64,000 nucleotides of DNA from Piromyces finnis (GCA_002104945.1 MCFH01000042.1:310001-374000), one strand, 5' to 3'; shown: positions 30,198 through 44,483, numbered from the stretch's first letter. Translations and numbers: made by a program. The notes: generated by a model not told the origin, from the letters alone.

Positions 30198-31363
30198 ATA
30201 ATCATTAATATTTTTTTATACCAAATTATAGAGTTTAAAGAATGACTTTTTTTTTTTAATCATAAATTATTTAAAGGTTGTCTATTTTTTTTATCTATTA
30301 TTTAATTTTGTTTATTAAATTTAATGTGTTAAAATATGAATTGGTAATTCTAAGAAAAAAAGGAAGCTTTTTTTATATCAATCTTTATCCATTATATATA
30401 ATGTGAAATTTAATTTATAAAGTCTTTATATAATAATAAATAGGTTGGGATTTATCAAATTTCATTTAAAGTTTTTCTTTCTTTAAATAGTACTATTTAT
30501 ATATATGAGTGTATACAACTAGCGAAAATTAAATTTCCTTAAATTGTAAGTAGTAACTTTAATTTTTAGTTTTTTTAAATAAAGAAATTATGTATTTATA
30601 TATCTTATTTTAAGATAATAAATCTACTATCATAAATAATTTTTATTTCTTAAATGACTGAGGTTAGGGTAGTTGTATAGTTATAGGAATATTTTAAATA
30701 TTTCTGTCTTTTTAATCTTTTCTATTATCCTAAAATAACTTTATTCAACTCTTTCTTCTACCATAAATTGAGTATATGATGTATATTATCTTAATATTCT
30801 ATACTATAGAATAATTATTTTAAAATAGAGAAGCTTTTTAAAGTAAAAAATAAAAATTTAATATATTATTTAATCTACTTGTTCTATATATTAAATTTTA
30901 TTATTTGGAAACTTTAAAAGTTTATATTTTTTATAGTAACAATAAGGTTGAATTTAAATAAACTTTTTTTTGACAAAAGAAAGAAAATAAAATAAAAAAA
31001 AAGACCCATTCATTTATTTTTTTGTTCTTTTATCTATTCATAATAGGTTTATAAATCTATACTGTTTATAGTTTCCAATTTCACTTATAGAGTAAAGTAT
31101 AATAGAATATTGTATGAGCAAAACTAGGATATATAATAAAAATGAATTAAATTATAAAAACTTTAAACTATATATAAAAGAAATAAAAAGATCATTAATA
31201 CTAATTATTCTGTACCATTCTTTCCTATAGAATTAGTAATTAATAAAGAATAATAGAAATTAAAAGTAATAAAATAGAATAGTTATTATACTCAATATTA
31301 ATAATAAATATAATAATAATAAAAGGTTTTATAATATTGTAATGAATAATATAAGATATCCAT

Positions 31364-31744
<381 letters not shown>

Positions 31745-32025
31745 TTAATAATGTTAATATTATTAATAATAAAGAATAATAATAATAATGTTAAATATAA
31801 ATAGTAATACTACAATAGTATTAATAGGATTATAAGCTGCATATTAGGAATTAAATTTAATATATTCCTATTATTATTTATCAATAGAAAATCCTATTAA
31901 TTATTCATTAATTATTCATTAATTATTATTTCTTCTATTCCTATAATTATTTCCATTCTTTATTATTTTAATTTCTCTTTAATCTCTTACTTTCTGCCTT
32001 ATTGATTATGCCCTTCCTTCCTTTC

Positions 32026-32112
32026 CTTCTGCCTCTCTTTTAAAACTTATGCCTTACCTTCTGCCTCTCTTTTAAAACTTATGCCTTACCTTCTGCCCTC
32101 TCTTTTAAAACT
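32026..32112 (+). repeat. 2.7 copies of a pyrimidine-rich 32-bp repeat
   Basis: Unit CTTCTGCCTCTCTTTTAAAA followed by CTTATGCCTTAC at 32026-32057 and 32058-32089, with a partial third copy to 32112. It stands out from the A/T background by its C content. Confidence 0.9.
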
Positions 32113-33412
32113 AAAAGTAATACTATTAATAATATATTAAAATGAAATAAAATATAATATTATATTAAATACAATATATATTATTAATATATTTTCTATT
32201 AAAATAAATATATTTTAATTTATTTACATTACTATCAATAATAATTATTCTTTCAAAAGTATATATAAAATAATATATTACTAATATCAAAATATATAAA
32301 CAATTATAATAAATAGGCCTACTAACAATATATTATTAATATATACTTTAATAGAGTATATACTATTATAAAACTGTCTTTTAGAATAACAACTCTAAAT
32401 ATTAATAATATAATATAATATATGTATATTATTATATTTAATTTATTTCCATTTAAATAGTGTTAAATAAATAACCAATTTTTAATCTAAAATATATTAA
32501 ATATATTATTAATATTTAATATTTATTTAATTTCTATTGAAAGATTTATTTATTAATATATTATGATTCTATTGTGAATATATAATGATTTTTATATTAA
32601 CTCTATTAATAAATACAAACCTTATTATTTATAATTAATAAAAATAATTATTTAATATTTTTATAATTTTATAAAATAAAAAAATATCCTTTTTTTTTTT
32701 TTTATAAAGGAAAAGACCTTTTTTTCAAATATTTTTAATTTCATCATAATCTAATAGCAACCTCTTGAATAATAAAGCAATAAACTTTTAATAAATAAAA
32801 AAAAAAAAGAACAGAGAAAGAGACAAGTAAACAGAAAAGAAAAATAGTTTTAAAAACGTAAATATTATAAAAAAAAAAGAACTAAGTATAACGTTAAAGT
32901 AATAACATAAAATATAACATCAAATGATATGCAATAAAAATAAATGATGATATAAAAAACTATAAAAAAAAGACATAGAAATTAAATATTATCTCGTGTA
33001 TTAAAAAAAAAAAAAGGACAAGAATAATATAAAAGTTAAAAGAGTTAAACTAACAATTTATATTAGTAGTGATAATAGTAAAATAATACAATAAATTACC
33101 ATTCAACCATTTAACATCTTACTAAAATAGATAATAATAAAAACTAGATAAAAAAATAAATAATATAGGCTAAAAATATATATATTAAAGAAGAAAAAAA
33201 AAAATTAAAAATATAAATATTAAAAAAGTAACAAATATAAAAAAATATAATAATAATAATAATATATACTTTTAACCTATAATACAAAAATATATATATT
33301 AATCATAATTATAATTAATTTATTATAATAAAAATCAAATTAAAATAGATTTTTATAAATATTTTAATAATATTTTTAAATACCTTCATTAATAAATAAA
33401 AAAAATATTTTA

Positions 33413-34731
33413 ATGCTTCAGAATATGCAATTTCAACCAACGAACCCCCAATCAGAAAATAAGGTTCCTTCACAAATAACAATGTTTTTATCAGCTCAAC
33501 AGAACCAACAACAAGCAGTTCCAACTGTGGCTGCTTCTCATAACCATTTAACTAATCCTGGTAATAACCAATTTATTCAAAACCAGCAACAATCTGTTTT
33601 AATTAACCCAACCACATATCATCTTCAACACTCTATACCAAAACCATTCAATATACCACAACCAAAAACTGCTTCAATTCCTTCACAAAACTTTTTCAAT
33701 ACTGGGTAAGTAAAAACTGTATAAATATTAAAAATTTATATTATTCTTGGTATATATGACTAAATAAATATATTAATATTATATAGCTCTTTTAATAGCT
33801 CACTTTATCCTACACCTTCTTCTAATATCTCTCACATAAAACCAGAAATGGATGATACTTTCGCTAACATGCAAACAGATATGGACTTTAATATAAATGA
33901 CACTTTAAATATGATGTCACCAAATCCAGCTTCACCATTAGAAATATCACCACCAGATTTTGATGGCCTTGATGAACTTAACAAAAGAAATTCAAATTCA
34001 ATGGCTAATTCTCCATATGGTACTTCTCCATTAGTCATATCTCAACCAGTAAATATTGTAGGTAGTAATCATTACCACAATATTGGAGAAGAAACAGTCT
34101 TTGAAACTATTCCTCAAATAAATTCCTTCACTGGTACAACACCTGCTATTAATGTTAAGAGTAGTGTACCAACTCATTTAACCCAAGGATTAAATAATGG
34201 ATTGTATAGTATGTCTATGCCAGTTAATGGTACTAATGCTAATTCTTTCTTTAATCAACCAAATTCTTATGGAAGTTACACCGGTGATATTACATTAAAG
34301 AGTGGAAGCTTGGATTTCTTGGAAGAACTTGATGGTAACTCTAAACAGTAAGTTATTCTGTTTTTTTTAATAGTATTTTACTATAATAAGTAAATATTAA
34401 TTCTTTTTTTTTTTTTTTTTTTTTTTTGAATGTTAATAAAAATAGGTTAGAAATATTAAATGAAAAACGTAGAAGAAGAAGAGAGTCTCATAATGCTGTC
34501 GAAAGACGTAGACGTGATAATATTAACGAGAAAATTCATGAATTATCTACTTTAATTCCAGAACATATATTGAATCCAAATAATGGTGAAGGGCCTGTTG
34601 GTAAACCAAACAAAGGTATAATTTTAAGAAAGAGTGTTGAATACATCAAACATTTACAAGCTTTAGTTGAAAAGCAAGAAGCTAAAAACAAAGAACTCGA
34701 AGAGGAATTAGAAAAACTTAAGCAAAAGTAA
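33413..34731 (+). CDS. bHLH-leucine zipper transcription factor, MiT/TFE-like, three exons
   Basis: Exons 33413-33705, 33787-34347 and 34446-34731 (1140 nt, 379 residues) with GTAAGT donors and TAG acceptors. Residues 1-100 are Gln/Asn/Pro-rich. An acidic stretch near MDDTFANMQTDMDF (about 115-135) resembles an activation segment. The basic region at about 293-310 reads RRRRESHNAVERRRRDN, with His300, Glu304 and Arg308 in the positions that contact an E-box CACGTG. Helix 1 (INEKIHELSTLIPE), a loop with GKPNKG, helix 2 (ILRKSVEYIKHLQ) and a Glu/Lys-rich coiled coil (VEKQEAKNKELEEELEKLKQ) end the protein. The arrangement best matches MITF/TFEB or USF-type factors, which bind DNA as dimers in the nucleus, but assignment to one subfamily is inference. 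The start is the first ATG in a long open exon. No neighbour suggests a specific target. Confidence 0.88.
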
Positions 34732-35881
34732 CTCTAAAGAATTACCACAAAAAAAACCCTCAAAAAATACAAATCATTTATTTTATTTTTTTTTTTTTAT
34801 AAAAAAAAGAATGAAATAAATGATTTTATAAATTTTGTTTATTTTGTTTATTCGTTTTTATTATATATATTGTTTATTATGTTAAATTTAATATTTTACA
34901 GCATATAACTATACAATTCCTCTTTTAGTATTTTTGATTTATTCAATAAATCATGCTGTATTTTTTCGCTTTTCGCTTTTCATTATTTGTATTAATATAT
35001 TCGTCAATATATTAACATTTTATCAGTTTTTAAGTTTTTGAAATATTAATTCGTCAAAAAAGTGTTATTGTTCAACATCGATTTACTTGCAATAATAATA
35101 CAGAATATTTAATTATTTTAACATCATTTTTTCAACAACAGCAACAACTAAAACCAAACAACAAAAATGATAATGTTAACTAATTTTTTTAATTTTGAAA
35201 ATTATCATTTCAAAATATAAATACATGATTTTTTATACAAGAATCAAAAGATATATCTTATTCTTTATTATTTAATTACGTTCAATTGTTATCTCAATTT
35301 TTCATTTTACGATTATAATCTTTTTATATATAATCTATACAGAATATATATATATTATTCAATTTAAAAAAAACTATTTTTTTTTTTTTACATTTTTCAT
35401 TATTTTGTTTTATTTCTATTTTTAATACTATTTTATTAAATATAAGTCAAAAAAAAAAAAAAACGTTAAACATTATTAGCAGTAAAATAACAACAACGAA
35501 AAAGTTTTGAAAAAAACTTTTTTTTTTTTAAAAAAAAATGTAGAGTTACTATTTCATATTATATTATTAATATAAATATATATAATAAATATGTATAATT
35601 TATAATATATCTTTTAATATAAAAGAAATATCATGTATTAAACATTAAAATATTTAATATAAAACAATAAAAAAAATTAATAAAAATAATAACAATATAT
35701 AATTAAGTGGTTGCCAAATATTTTTTTTTAAAAAAAAAGGAAAGAAAAAGAAATTCCTTCATCATTGTATTACTATATAAAATATATATATTTTATATTT
35801 TAAAAAAATAATGGATTTTGTAAGGATTTAGCCAGAATTTCTGGCTAGAAGAAATTTGACATCTGGTAAAATTTTAACTAG
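34732..35881. other. Intergenic A/T-rich sequence
   Basis: 3' region of the bHLH gene. Near 35820-35930 a less A/T-rich stretch contains the palindromic CCAGAATTTCTGG and the words TAGAAGAAATTTGA and AGCCAGAATTTC. A related stretch (TAGAAGAAATTTGAT, AGAATTTCAGGC) occurs near 4770-4815, so these may be old dispersed-repeat copies. No gene is supported. Confidence 0.45.
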
Positions 35882-36525
35882 GAAAAAATCCAAAAAGCCA
35901 GAATTTCTAGGCAAAAAATCTACGAGAATACTCAATATATATATATAAATAGAAATATTAGTAGTAGTAGAAATAATAATATTAGCAATAGTGATGATAA
36001 TAATTCTAATTTAGATAGTAATTTAGTTAATGATAGTAATAGTTCTAATAATCCGGTGAATATTAATGTGTATGATTATTCTAGTGTGTGCAGTAAAATA
36101 TTTAAATTCCTTCTTGGGAGAAGAAGTTTTAACAATATCAATTACAATTCAAGGGAATGGAAAGAACTTTGCAAGTGTCAGATTCAATCTGGCACTAGCG
36201 AAGGAACACCATTCCTGACGGTAACCGCGGAACTTCTAACCAAAATCATGCCTTTTGCTATTGGCCAGCAATGGTCAATGTTCAAAAGGTTTGAAGCAAC
36301 ATCCAAGAGCGTCAATGCTGAAGAAACAGTAAGACAGGCCAGGAGGGCCAGCGCAACCAATGGAGATCATAATTTTGTCCCATGATAAAATTTTTGATCT
36401 TTGGCTCGATGTCCCATTGGAAGTCAAATACAATTATTATACCTTAGTAATAATAGTGGCTTTCTTACTTTACTTAAAATTACTAGAATACATTATACCC
36501 AATTTTTATTCATTTGTGTTTATTT
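35882..36525 (+). pseudogene. G+C-rich orphan open frame with a retroposon-shared core; probable mobile-element relic
   Basis: An open frame without an ATG runs from 35882 to a stop at 36385. Its first third is Asn/Ser-rich. From about 36140 the base composition changes sharply to G+C-rich and the peptide (REWKELCKCQIQSGTSEG ... NAEETVRQARRAS) looks like real protein. A frame change near 36383 would continue into KIFDLWLDVPLEVKYNYYTL and a hydrophobic, membrane-anchor-like end stopping at about 36525. The segment 36307-36358 matches the minus strand of the SINE at 44035-44083: 44 of 49 aligned bases are the same and there is one 3-base gap. That gap length is what a formerly coding sequence would show. 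I do not recognise the protein. It could be a relic of the retroelement that mobilises the SINE, or a host gene captured by both. Confidence 0.5.
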
Positions 36526-36942
36526 AAACCTTTTTTTTTTATTTTTATTTCTATTTTTAATTTTTTTTTATTACATGTATTATAATTTTAATTAAATTAA
36601 TAATAAAGTTTAAAATATTTGATGCCGTTAAAAAAAAAAAAAAATAGAAATAAATTTTTAAATATTGCATTACAAAAAAAAAAAAAAAAGACAAATTAAT
36701 AGTACCAAGTAGAACTAATACTGATAACAATTTTATATTTTTGTTTCAATTTTGATTTTGGTTTATTACTTTTATATAATGTATGTATAATTTCTTAAAA
36801 TTTATTTAAATGTTTAAATATTCTTTACAAATGAAATTAGTAATTAATAATATTAACTATGTAATCTTTATCATTTTTTTATTGTAAATTTAAAATTATA
36901 GATAGTTTAAAATTATAATTATTAGTTTTTTTTCTTTTGTTA

Positions 36943-37013
<71 letters not shown>

Positions 37014-37158
37014 GATGTTATATTTACATAAAATAAAATAAAATAAAAGAAAAGAATTATTCTTTTTAAATTTAAATGAAAATGTATTTATCTTATAATA
37101 TTTTTTTTATCTTTTAAAAGATAGGTTTGCCTTATAGCTATCTTCTATATAATAAATT
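36526..37158. other. Intergenic with (ATT)n microsatellite
   Basis: A/T-rich sequence containing a (TTA)n tract at about 36945-37010 and two A runs. It lies 3' of the first receptor gene. Nothing coding is seen. Confidence 0.65.
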
Positions 37159-39852
37159 CTATTTTACAGATGTTGTGTAATGACAACTTACTACTTTATT
37201 TTTAATTTTTGATGAGTCAAATGTTTTTGTTTGAAAAGTATCTGAACCTTGATTTTCTATTTCGGAATTTGAAGTTACAATTGATGAATTCATTACAAAT
37301 TTAAAAGAGTTACTATTATTATTTTTGAAAAAATCATGAGATAATCTATCAATATCACTCATTTTTCCAAATCTACTAAATATTTTATATTTTATAGTTC
37401 TTATATAAAACATGAAGAAATGACTTGAAATAATGTAGATGATAGTGACATAGATTTGAATCAAATAAAAAACTTCAAATCTTGAAGTTTCAAAAAAATT
37501 AATAATCAATAAAACTATTAAAGAAGGGAAACTTGCTGACATCATTATGGATAAATCTCTAATTTCATGGTATGAATCATTAATGTTCCACTCCAAAAAT
37601 ATTAATATAATAATATAAAGGTATATTAAGGAATGGAAAATGATTTTTATGATTATTAGTAAAAGTGAAAATGTATTTTTATGTTGACAGGAATAGTGAT
37701 TATTTTCATTATCATAAATGTGTTCGGCCAGTAAATAGGGTGAAGCAAGATATAATAAATTATAGAGTATTTCTGCAAAAAAAATTGAAAACATAAATAG
37801 TAATCTATGTTTTTTCACCCATTTCGTAAAAGTATTCCCAATTGGATAATTAGTGATCAGTTTTTGTAAGAATGGAACGTAAACCAAGGCATATCCATTT
37901 GAAAATAAAATAATTTTGAGATTACACTTTAATAATGATAATTCTCCCATGCTTAAAGCTGTTGATGCTATTATCAATAGGAAACCAACAATATGAAGAA
38001 TCCATGACTCTATACTTAAAAATCTGAAATATCTTTTTAATAATGGAATGAAAAGTAATATTGTTGAAAATATTACTAAAAAGAAGGTTATTATTAAACT
38101 AATAAAAGCAACTAGTCCATAGTCTGAATGCATTGTGAAATAATGAATTCTTGTCAGATTGTCAATACTATTTAAAATGTCTTTTACAGGTCGTTTATTA
38201 AAAAAAAATTCATAAACATAATTGACTACTTTGGAAGAGTAACTATCATAATCATCAACTAATGAACTTGGTCTTGGAATACTTTGAATTTTTTTTGCTA
38301 ATTCACAATCTAATATTGAACAGATTTCTTCATCAACGTACAAACTTTTCATAGCCGTATAACAATTGAATATTTTTACAAAAAAGTTTTTTTGAACATA
38401 GGCTGAGGCAAAATATTTTACTACTTCTATGGAAGCTTCTAAATTTTTTTCAGGAATAAATTTAGCTATACCAATGTTATAACCGGTAAGACAGGATCCA
38501 TGAATTCCTTTTATTTCTCCAGGCATTTCAGACATAGTATAACCAGGTAACCCGATAATATCAAAATATGATGAAAATACTGAATTTCCTGATATCATGT
38601 ACATAATTGCATAGTTTTCATCCATTGTAAATAAATCGGCTAATCCAAAAAAAAAAAAAGGTTTTTATTATATAAAGTTGAATAAAAAGGAGTATATATA
38701 TTTTCATATTAATATATAAATATACTTATATTTATAATATGTATATTTTTTTAAAAAAATATGATTTATTATTTTTACTTGATGATGTTTCATTTTTTAT
38801 TTTATCCAATTTATTCATTGCGTCAAGTGCTATTTTACTGTTAAATTCAGGTATTGGTGAATCTTTTGTTTCTCTAAAAGAGTATAAATATTCATAAAGT
38901 GAACACATTGTTATATCATTTTCTATTATTTTATTATTTATTTTATTAAATAAATAAAAATAATTATTAACATCAACATATTAAAAAAAAAAGAAAAAAA
39001 AGATGTATTATTTTTGAAATATTTACTTGGAAATAAATTACTAAATCCAATAAGATCATTATTATTAGTTGCTCGTTCTCCTTCTAAAACAATTTTTGTT
39101 GTTTCTACTAATTCATCCCATGTTTCTGGTATTGTCCTATTATATTTATTCAATAGGTTTATATTTGAATATAAAAGTTTGTATTTCACATAAACTGGCT
39201 ATATTTTTTTTTATTATTTTATTATTATTTATTAATTTATTTATTAATTATAAATAATTATTATTAATTAGTATTAATTTTTTTATTATCTATAATTCCA
39301 TACTAATCCAACACACTGATCCTTGTAGTAGCCTGAGTTTATTGTTTCATCTGACGAATATGAATCAATAATTTCTTTTGGTAAATATTTTTTTAAATCA
39401 ATAAAGTAAGGAGCATAACGTCTTGTAAATAATGGATCATAGATAAATACATCATATTTATGTGACTTTTTATTGAGAAGTGTATCTATGGTTGACGAAT
39501 AAAAATCTTTTCCAATAGTTGAATTTTGTTCTGTAAATAAATTTAATTTTAATTTAATATCCAAGTTATTTTCTTTAACATATCTATTGTTGAAATCATT
39601 GATTATCAACTGATATAATTCAGAGTATGAAAAAAAAGATTGTACCACGATATTAATGGTAATTGCCTTTGTTAAGGCTATAGTATATTATATTAATTAT
39701 TTAAAAAATATATATAGATAAATATTTATTTTAATACTATTACTTTTTTTTTTTCAAATTATATTCTATCATTCTTTTTTATTATTTTAATTATAAATAT
39801 AATGACTATTACCAATAAAACAAAGCAATAGAAAGATAATATTATAATACAT
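37159..39852 (-). CDS. Solute-binding-protein / class C-like 7TM receptor fusion, copy A
   Basis: Exons 39852-39813, 39677-39304, 39198-39027, 38922-38779 and 38639-37159 total 2211 nt (736 residues). The tiny first exon encodes a signal peptide (MYYNIIFLLLCFI). Residues ~17-400 form an extracellular domain like bacterial ABC-transporter solute-binding proteins of the sugar type: INIVVQSFFSYSELY, the YDVFIYDP strand, TWDELVETTK, MPGEIKGIHGSCLTGYNIGI (the PG...GG/SG hinge block) and VVKYFASAYVQK. Seven hydrophobic segments follow (about 416-670) with a Cys between TM segments and a class C (GABA-B-like) layout, then a ~65-residue Ser-rich cytoplasmic tail. The protein should sit in the plasma membrane and sense an extracellular solute, probably a sugar or oligosaccharide. 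Ligand and coupling are unknown. It is followed, 0.9 kb upstream, by a paralogue with the same exon plan, so the pair arose by tandem duplication. Confidence 0.88.
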
Positions 39853-40738
39853 TATAATATTATAAATAATAATAAAAGTAACAATAATAATAATAATAAT
39901 AATTTATAAATATACAGGAAAAATAAAATAAAAAAAAAAATAAAAATTAAAATTTTTAAATTATTTAAAAAAGTAGGGGAAAAAATACTTTTTAATAATT
40001 ATAATGTTTATTATTATGATATAGGATATAATAATAATAATAATAATAATAATTAAAATTATTTAAAATCATATAAATAGGCCTTTTCAAAATCTTATCA
40101 CTAAAGTTAAAAAAATTGAAAAGTTTTTTAATTTGTATATTTGTCTTATTAAAAAAGAATATACTTTATTAATAAAAATAATCTTTTAAATATATAAAGA
40201 TAATTTTTTTTTGTCTATATAATTAAATGTTTAATAATAATAATATTATTTATTATTTTTAATGTTTTTTTTTTTATTTTTATGTTGAAAAGTGTACTAT
40301 ACTATATATGATGGTTTTACGATAATATATAAATATATAATATTACATAATAATTACAAAGAGAATTAATGCTTTATTGAGAAAAAAAAAAAAAAAAGAT
40401 TATAAAATAATATTTTTATTAAAGTATATATATTCAATTATTTCTTGTACTTTTTATTTATAATGAAAGAATATTGATGATTTAGTAAAGGTTCTTATTT
40501 TTGGAGGGGGTAGATTTCGAACCCTCTAAAAATGGGATCTTTATTAAATCTATTTAGATTTTTCTATTATTTAATAGTTGTAAAAAATTTTTTTTTAGTT
40601 TCCTTTTTTTAAAAAAATTAAAATAAGGCATTCATTATAATATTTTTATAATGATTAAAGAAAATTGAAAATATATTTTTTTTTCTTCCTCTATATTTTT
40701 TTTTTATGTTTTATAATAATATGATTTTGATATATATA
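39853..40738. other. Intergenic region between the two receptor genes
   Basis: Contains short TAA runs and an isolated G+C-rich hairpin at 40497-40533. It should include the promoter of copy A and the 3' end region of copy B. No coding frame. Confidence 0.6.
40497..40533 (-). other. Hairpin carrying a tRNA B-box-like sequence
   Basis: Arms ATTTTTGGAGGG (40497-40508) and CCCTCTAAAAAT (40522-40533) can pair over 12 positions with one G-T, around a 13-nt loop. On the minus strand the loop and arm read GGTTCGAAATC, a good match to the RNA polymerase III B box. There is no complete tRNA around it. It lies about 205 bp beyond the stop of receptor copy B and may be a tRNA or SINE relic, or a 3'-end signal. 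Confidence 0.5.
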
Positions 40739-43448
40739 TTATAAATCTAATTGTTTGTTTTCAGTTATTTTTGAAATTCTATTACTATTGGAGACTTTAT
40801 AATGATAACTTATTAATGCATTAGATATATCAGATGCTCTTCTATGCGTTTGACTTTGAGATTGAAAACTACCTCTCGTTTCTCTACTTCCTTTACTTTC
40901 TTTACTTAGACTAGAAGAGTCAAAATTATTAAATATTCGATTCTTTTTTATATATTCTATTTCATTAAAATCCTCATCTTTATTCTTACACAATACAATT
41001 ATTACTCTCTTAATATAGATTAATAGGTAGTTTGTAACAGAAAAAAGGATAACATTTATTGTAAAAATTATATTGTATAAAAGATAACTCTTTATTTCGA
41101 TTGAAGCGAATACATTAAATACAATAATCGATATAATATCTACTGCAATCAATGCGGTTATAAATCTTCTTTCATTACGTAACGTTTCCACATTCCAATC
41201 TACAAATAATAAAATTGAAATAGTAATGATGGATCCCATTATACAAAATATGGATAGAAAATTAAAAATTGCACCAAAGGATTCATAATTTACACATTTT
41301 TGGAAATTTTCCCCATTATATGTAAATATTTCAATATGATAGGGTGAAAATAATAGTGTAAAATTAAGTGAAAATTCAATAAAAACGACTATTCCCGTAA
41401 AAATATATTTATTATTTTTAAACCAATTTGATATTTTATTTTCTTCAGGAAAATTAATAATTAATATATAGACAACAGGGATTAAACTCATAGCATGTCC
41501 AAAATAAATTATTGGTATTCTAATTTTACATTTAAATTCTGATCCATCTCCATAAAGTGTATAAACAGAGCACATCATAATAATAGATCCTAATAAAGAT
41601 AGTGTCCAAAACCAATTCGATAGTATTTCAAATTGAGGTTTAAATTTATCATGAAATATAAATACATGGGATACACTCATTATAACGACAATTATTGAAA
41701 TTATAACAAAAAATATTGGACCTAATATTGAATCTCCTCCTATGACCGAAAAATGATAATATTTTGTTAGGTCCTCTATTTTTTTAATAACATCAGATAA
41801 ATCGGCATCGTTATATACATACTCATAAATATATTTCTTAAAATTAATTATGTATAATGGAATATTATCTATTTTAAGTTCAAAATCCAAAACAGGCAAA
41901 GGTTGTGCGTTTTTATATATATTACAATTTATTAATGAACAAGCTTCTTCATCATCGTATAAACTATTGATGGCTGAATAAATATTTTTTGAAATAACAA
42001 ACTTTTTTTGAGTATCTTTTGATGTAATAAATTTTAAAGCTTCAATAGCCGCTTTTTGGTTTTCTGCACTTGAATAACGATTTATTGCTATATTATATCC
42101 ACCAGCAACTGAACCTGAAATACCCGCTTTTTCTCCGGGAATGTTAGAAGTTGTATAATCAGGATTATGTTCATAATACCAAAATTTTAAAAATAATGCT
42201 TTTCCTGATATAATTCTTTCTCTTGTATCATCATCTTCCATTAGAAATTGCGAATCTAGAAGATAAAAAAAAACCAATACATGTATTTTTTTTTAAACTA
42301 TTAATTATTTTTCTAAAAGTGAATAGAAAAATAAAAAAAAATTTTTTTTTATTAAAAAATTCCTCAAACCTGAGCCAATTTCATTTTTTAAAATTTTAAT
42401 CATTTTTATGGCATTTTGTGCTGAATCACTTTCTATGCCTGGATATAAATCAGCATTTGATTTTCTAAATGAAGTAATTAATTCATAAATTGATAATATT
42501 CCATAATCACCCTCTTTTTATATAATATATCATTATTATACAATGAAATCATTTAATGATATGAAAATTATCAAATTAAATTAATATTAAATATTTACCA
42601 CTAAACAATCCATTATATGATATTATATCTGTATTATTTAGCTTTTTTTCTTCTTCCATTATATATTTACTCGTTTTTATTAATTCATCCCATGTTTTAG
42701 GAACTTTTTCTCCATATTTATCCAATAGTTTTTTATTTGAATATAAAACGCTTAATTCAATTGTGAAAGGCTAATATATATATATATAAATGAATTAATA
42801 AAAAAAAATTACAAAAGTTATAAAATATTTACAATATATAATTAAAAGTATTTTAAAAATACATTATATGTATTTTTCTGTATATTATATTTTAAAAATA
42901 ATTCCAAGTAAAAAAAAAAAAAAGGTAATATTTACTAGTCCTATCACTTTTTTATTCCATGTACATGTTTTTGATATAATATTTTTATCAAACATATTAA
43001 TATGTTCTTCCGATATTAAACCATTTAAAGGTACAAAATGTTCTCCATACACTTCAGAAAAGGATGCATAATAAAAAATTAAATCATATTTTGTTGATTG
43101 TCTTGCAAGTAACGTACCCACAATCGATGCATAATCGTCAATACTTGAAGTTGAATTTTCTGGTGCTAGAATTGTTAATTCTATTTGAATATCTAAGTTT
43201 TGTTTTTTTGAATATTTATTAAATTCATCCACAATTGGTGTAAGTAAATTTAATCTCTCACTATATGCATAGGATATTGCTTTTATTTTAACTGAATTTA
43301 TACCACCTGTAATGTAAAAAAAACTAGTTAATATATTTAAATATAAGATGTATAATGAAAAAAAAATAATAATAAAAAAAAAAAGTTAATAGTTACAGAT
43401 ACAGTTAAATATAATGAATATGAATATGTAAATAAAATACAAATTCAT
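40739..43448 (-). CDS. Solute-binding-protein / class C-like 7TM receptor fusion, copy B
   Basis: Exons 43448-43397, 43306-42936, 42770-42599, 42513-42370 and 42255-40739 total 2256 nt (751 residues). Exons 3 and 4 are exactly as long as in copy A (172 and 144 nt) and every intron phase is the same. The signal peptide (MNLYFIYIFIFIIF) is followed by a sugar-type solute-binding domain (SVKIKAISYAYSERL, KYDLIFYYASF, TWDELIKTSK, IPGEKAGISGSVAGGYNIAI, EALKFITSKDTQKK). Seven transmembrane segments (about 413-676) and a ~75-residue Ser/Arg-rich tail complete it. Same inferred role as copy A: a plasma-membrane sensor for an extracellular solute. Binding-domain sequences have diverged well beyond the exon structure, so the two may sense different ligands. 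The SINE at 43.8-44.5 kb sits about 370 bp upstream of this start codon. Confidence 0.88.
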
Positions 43449-43806
43449 TTTATTTGACTTATTTTCTTGAATATTGTGTAATTTTATTATTATAATTTAT
43501 TATATAATATTAAACATATATGTAATTAAGTATTGATATGTTAAATCCTACGATATATATTAAAAAAGATAGAGGAAAAATTTTATTGAATAACATATGT
43601 ATATATTAATATTTATACTTTTTTTTTTAATTCTCCATAAATAATCTTAAAAAATTTATTAAATATTAAAATATTCTATAAATACATTTTTTTAATAAAA
43701 TTTATAATTTCAAAGATAAAAAAAAAAGTTTATATTTTAATTTTTTATTTTTTTATATTTAAATTGGTTATTATTTTTTAATAAATTTTTAATTATTTTT
43801 ACATAT
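43449..43806. other. Upstream region of receptor copy B
   Basis: A/T-rich with no coding frame. It should contain the promoter of copy B. Confidence 0.6.
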
Positions 43807-44483
<677 letters not shown>

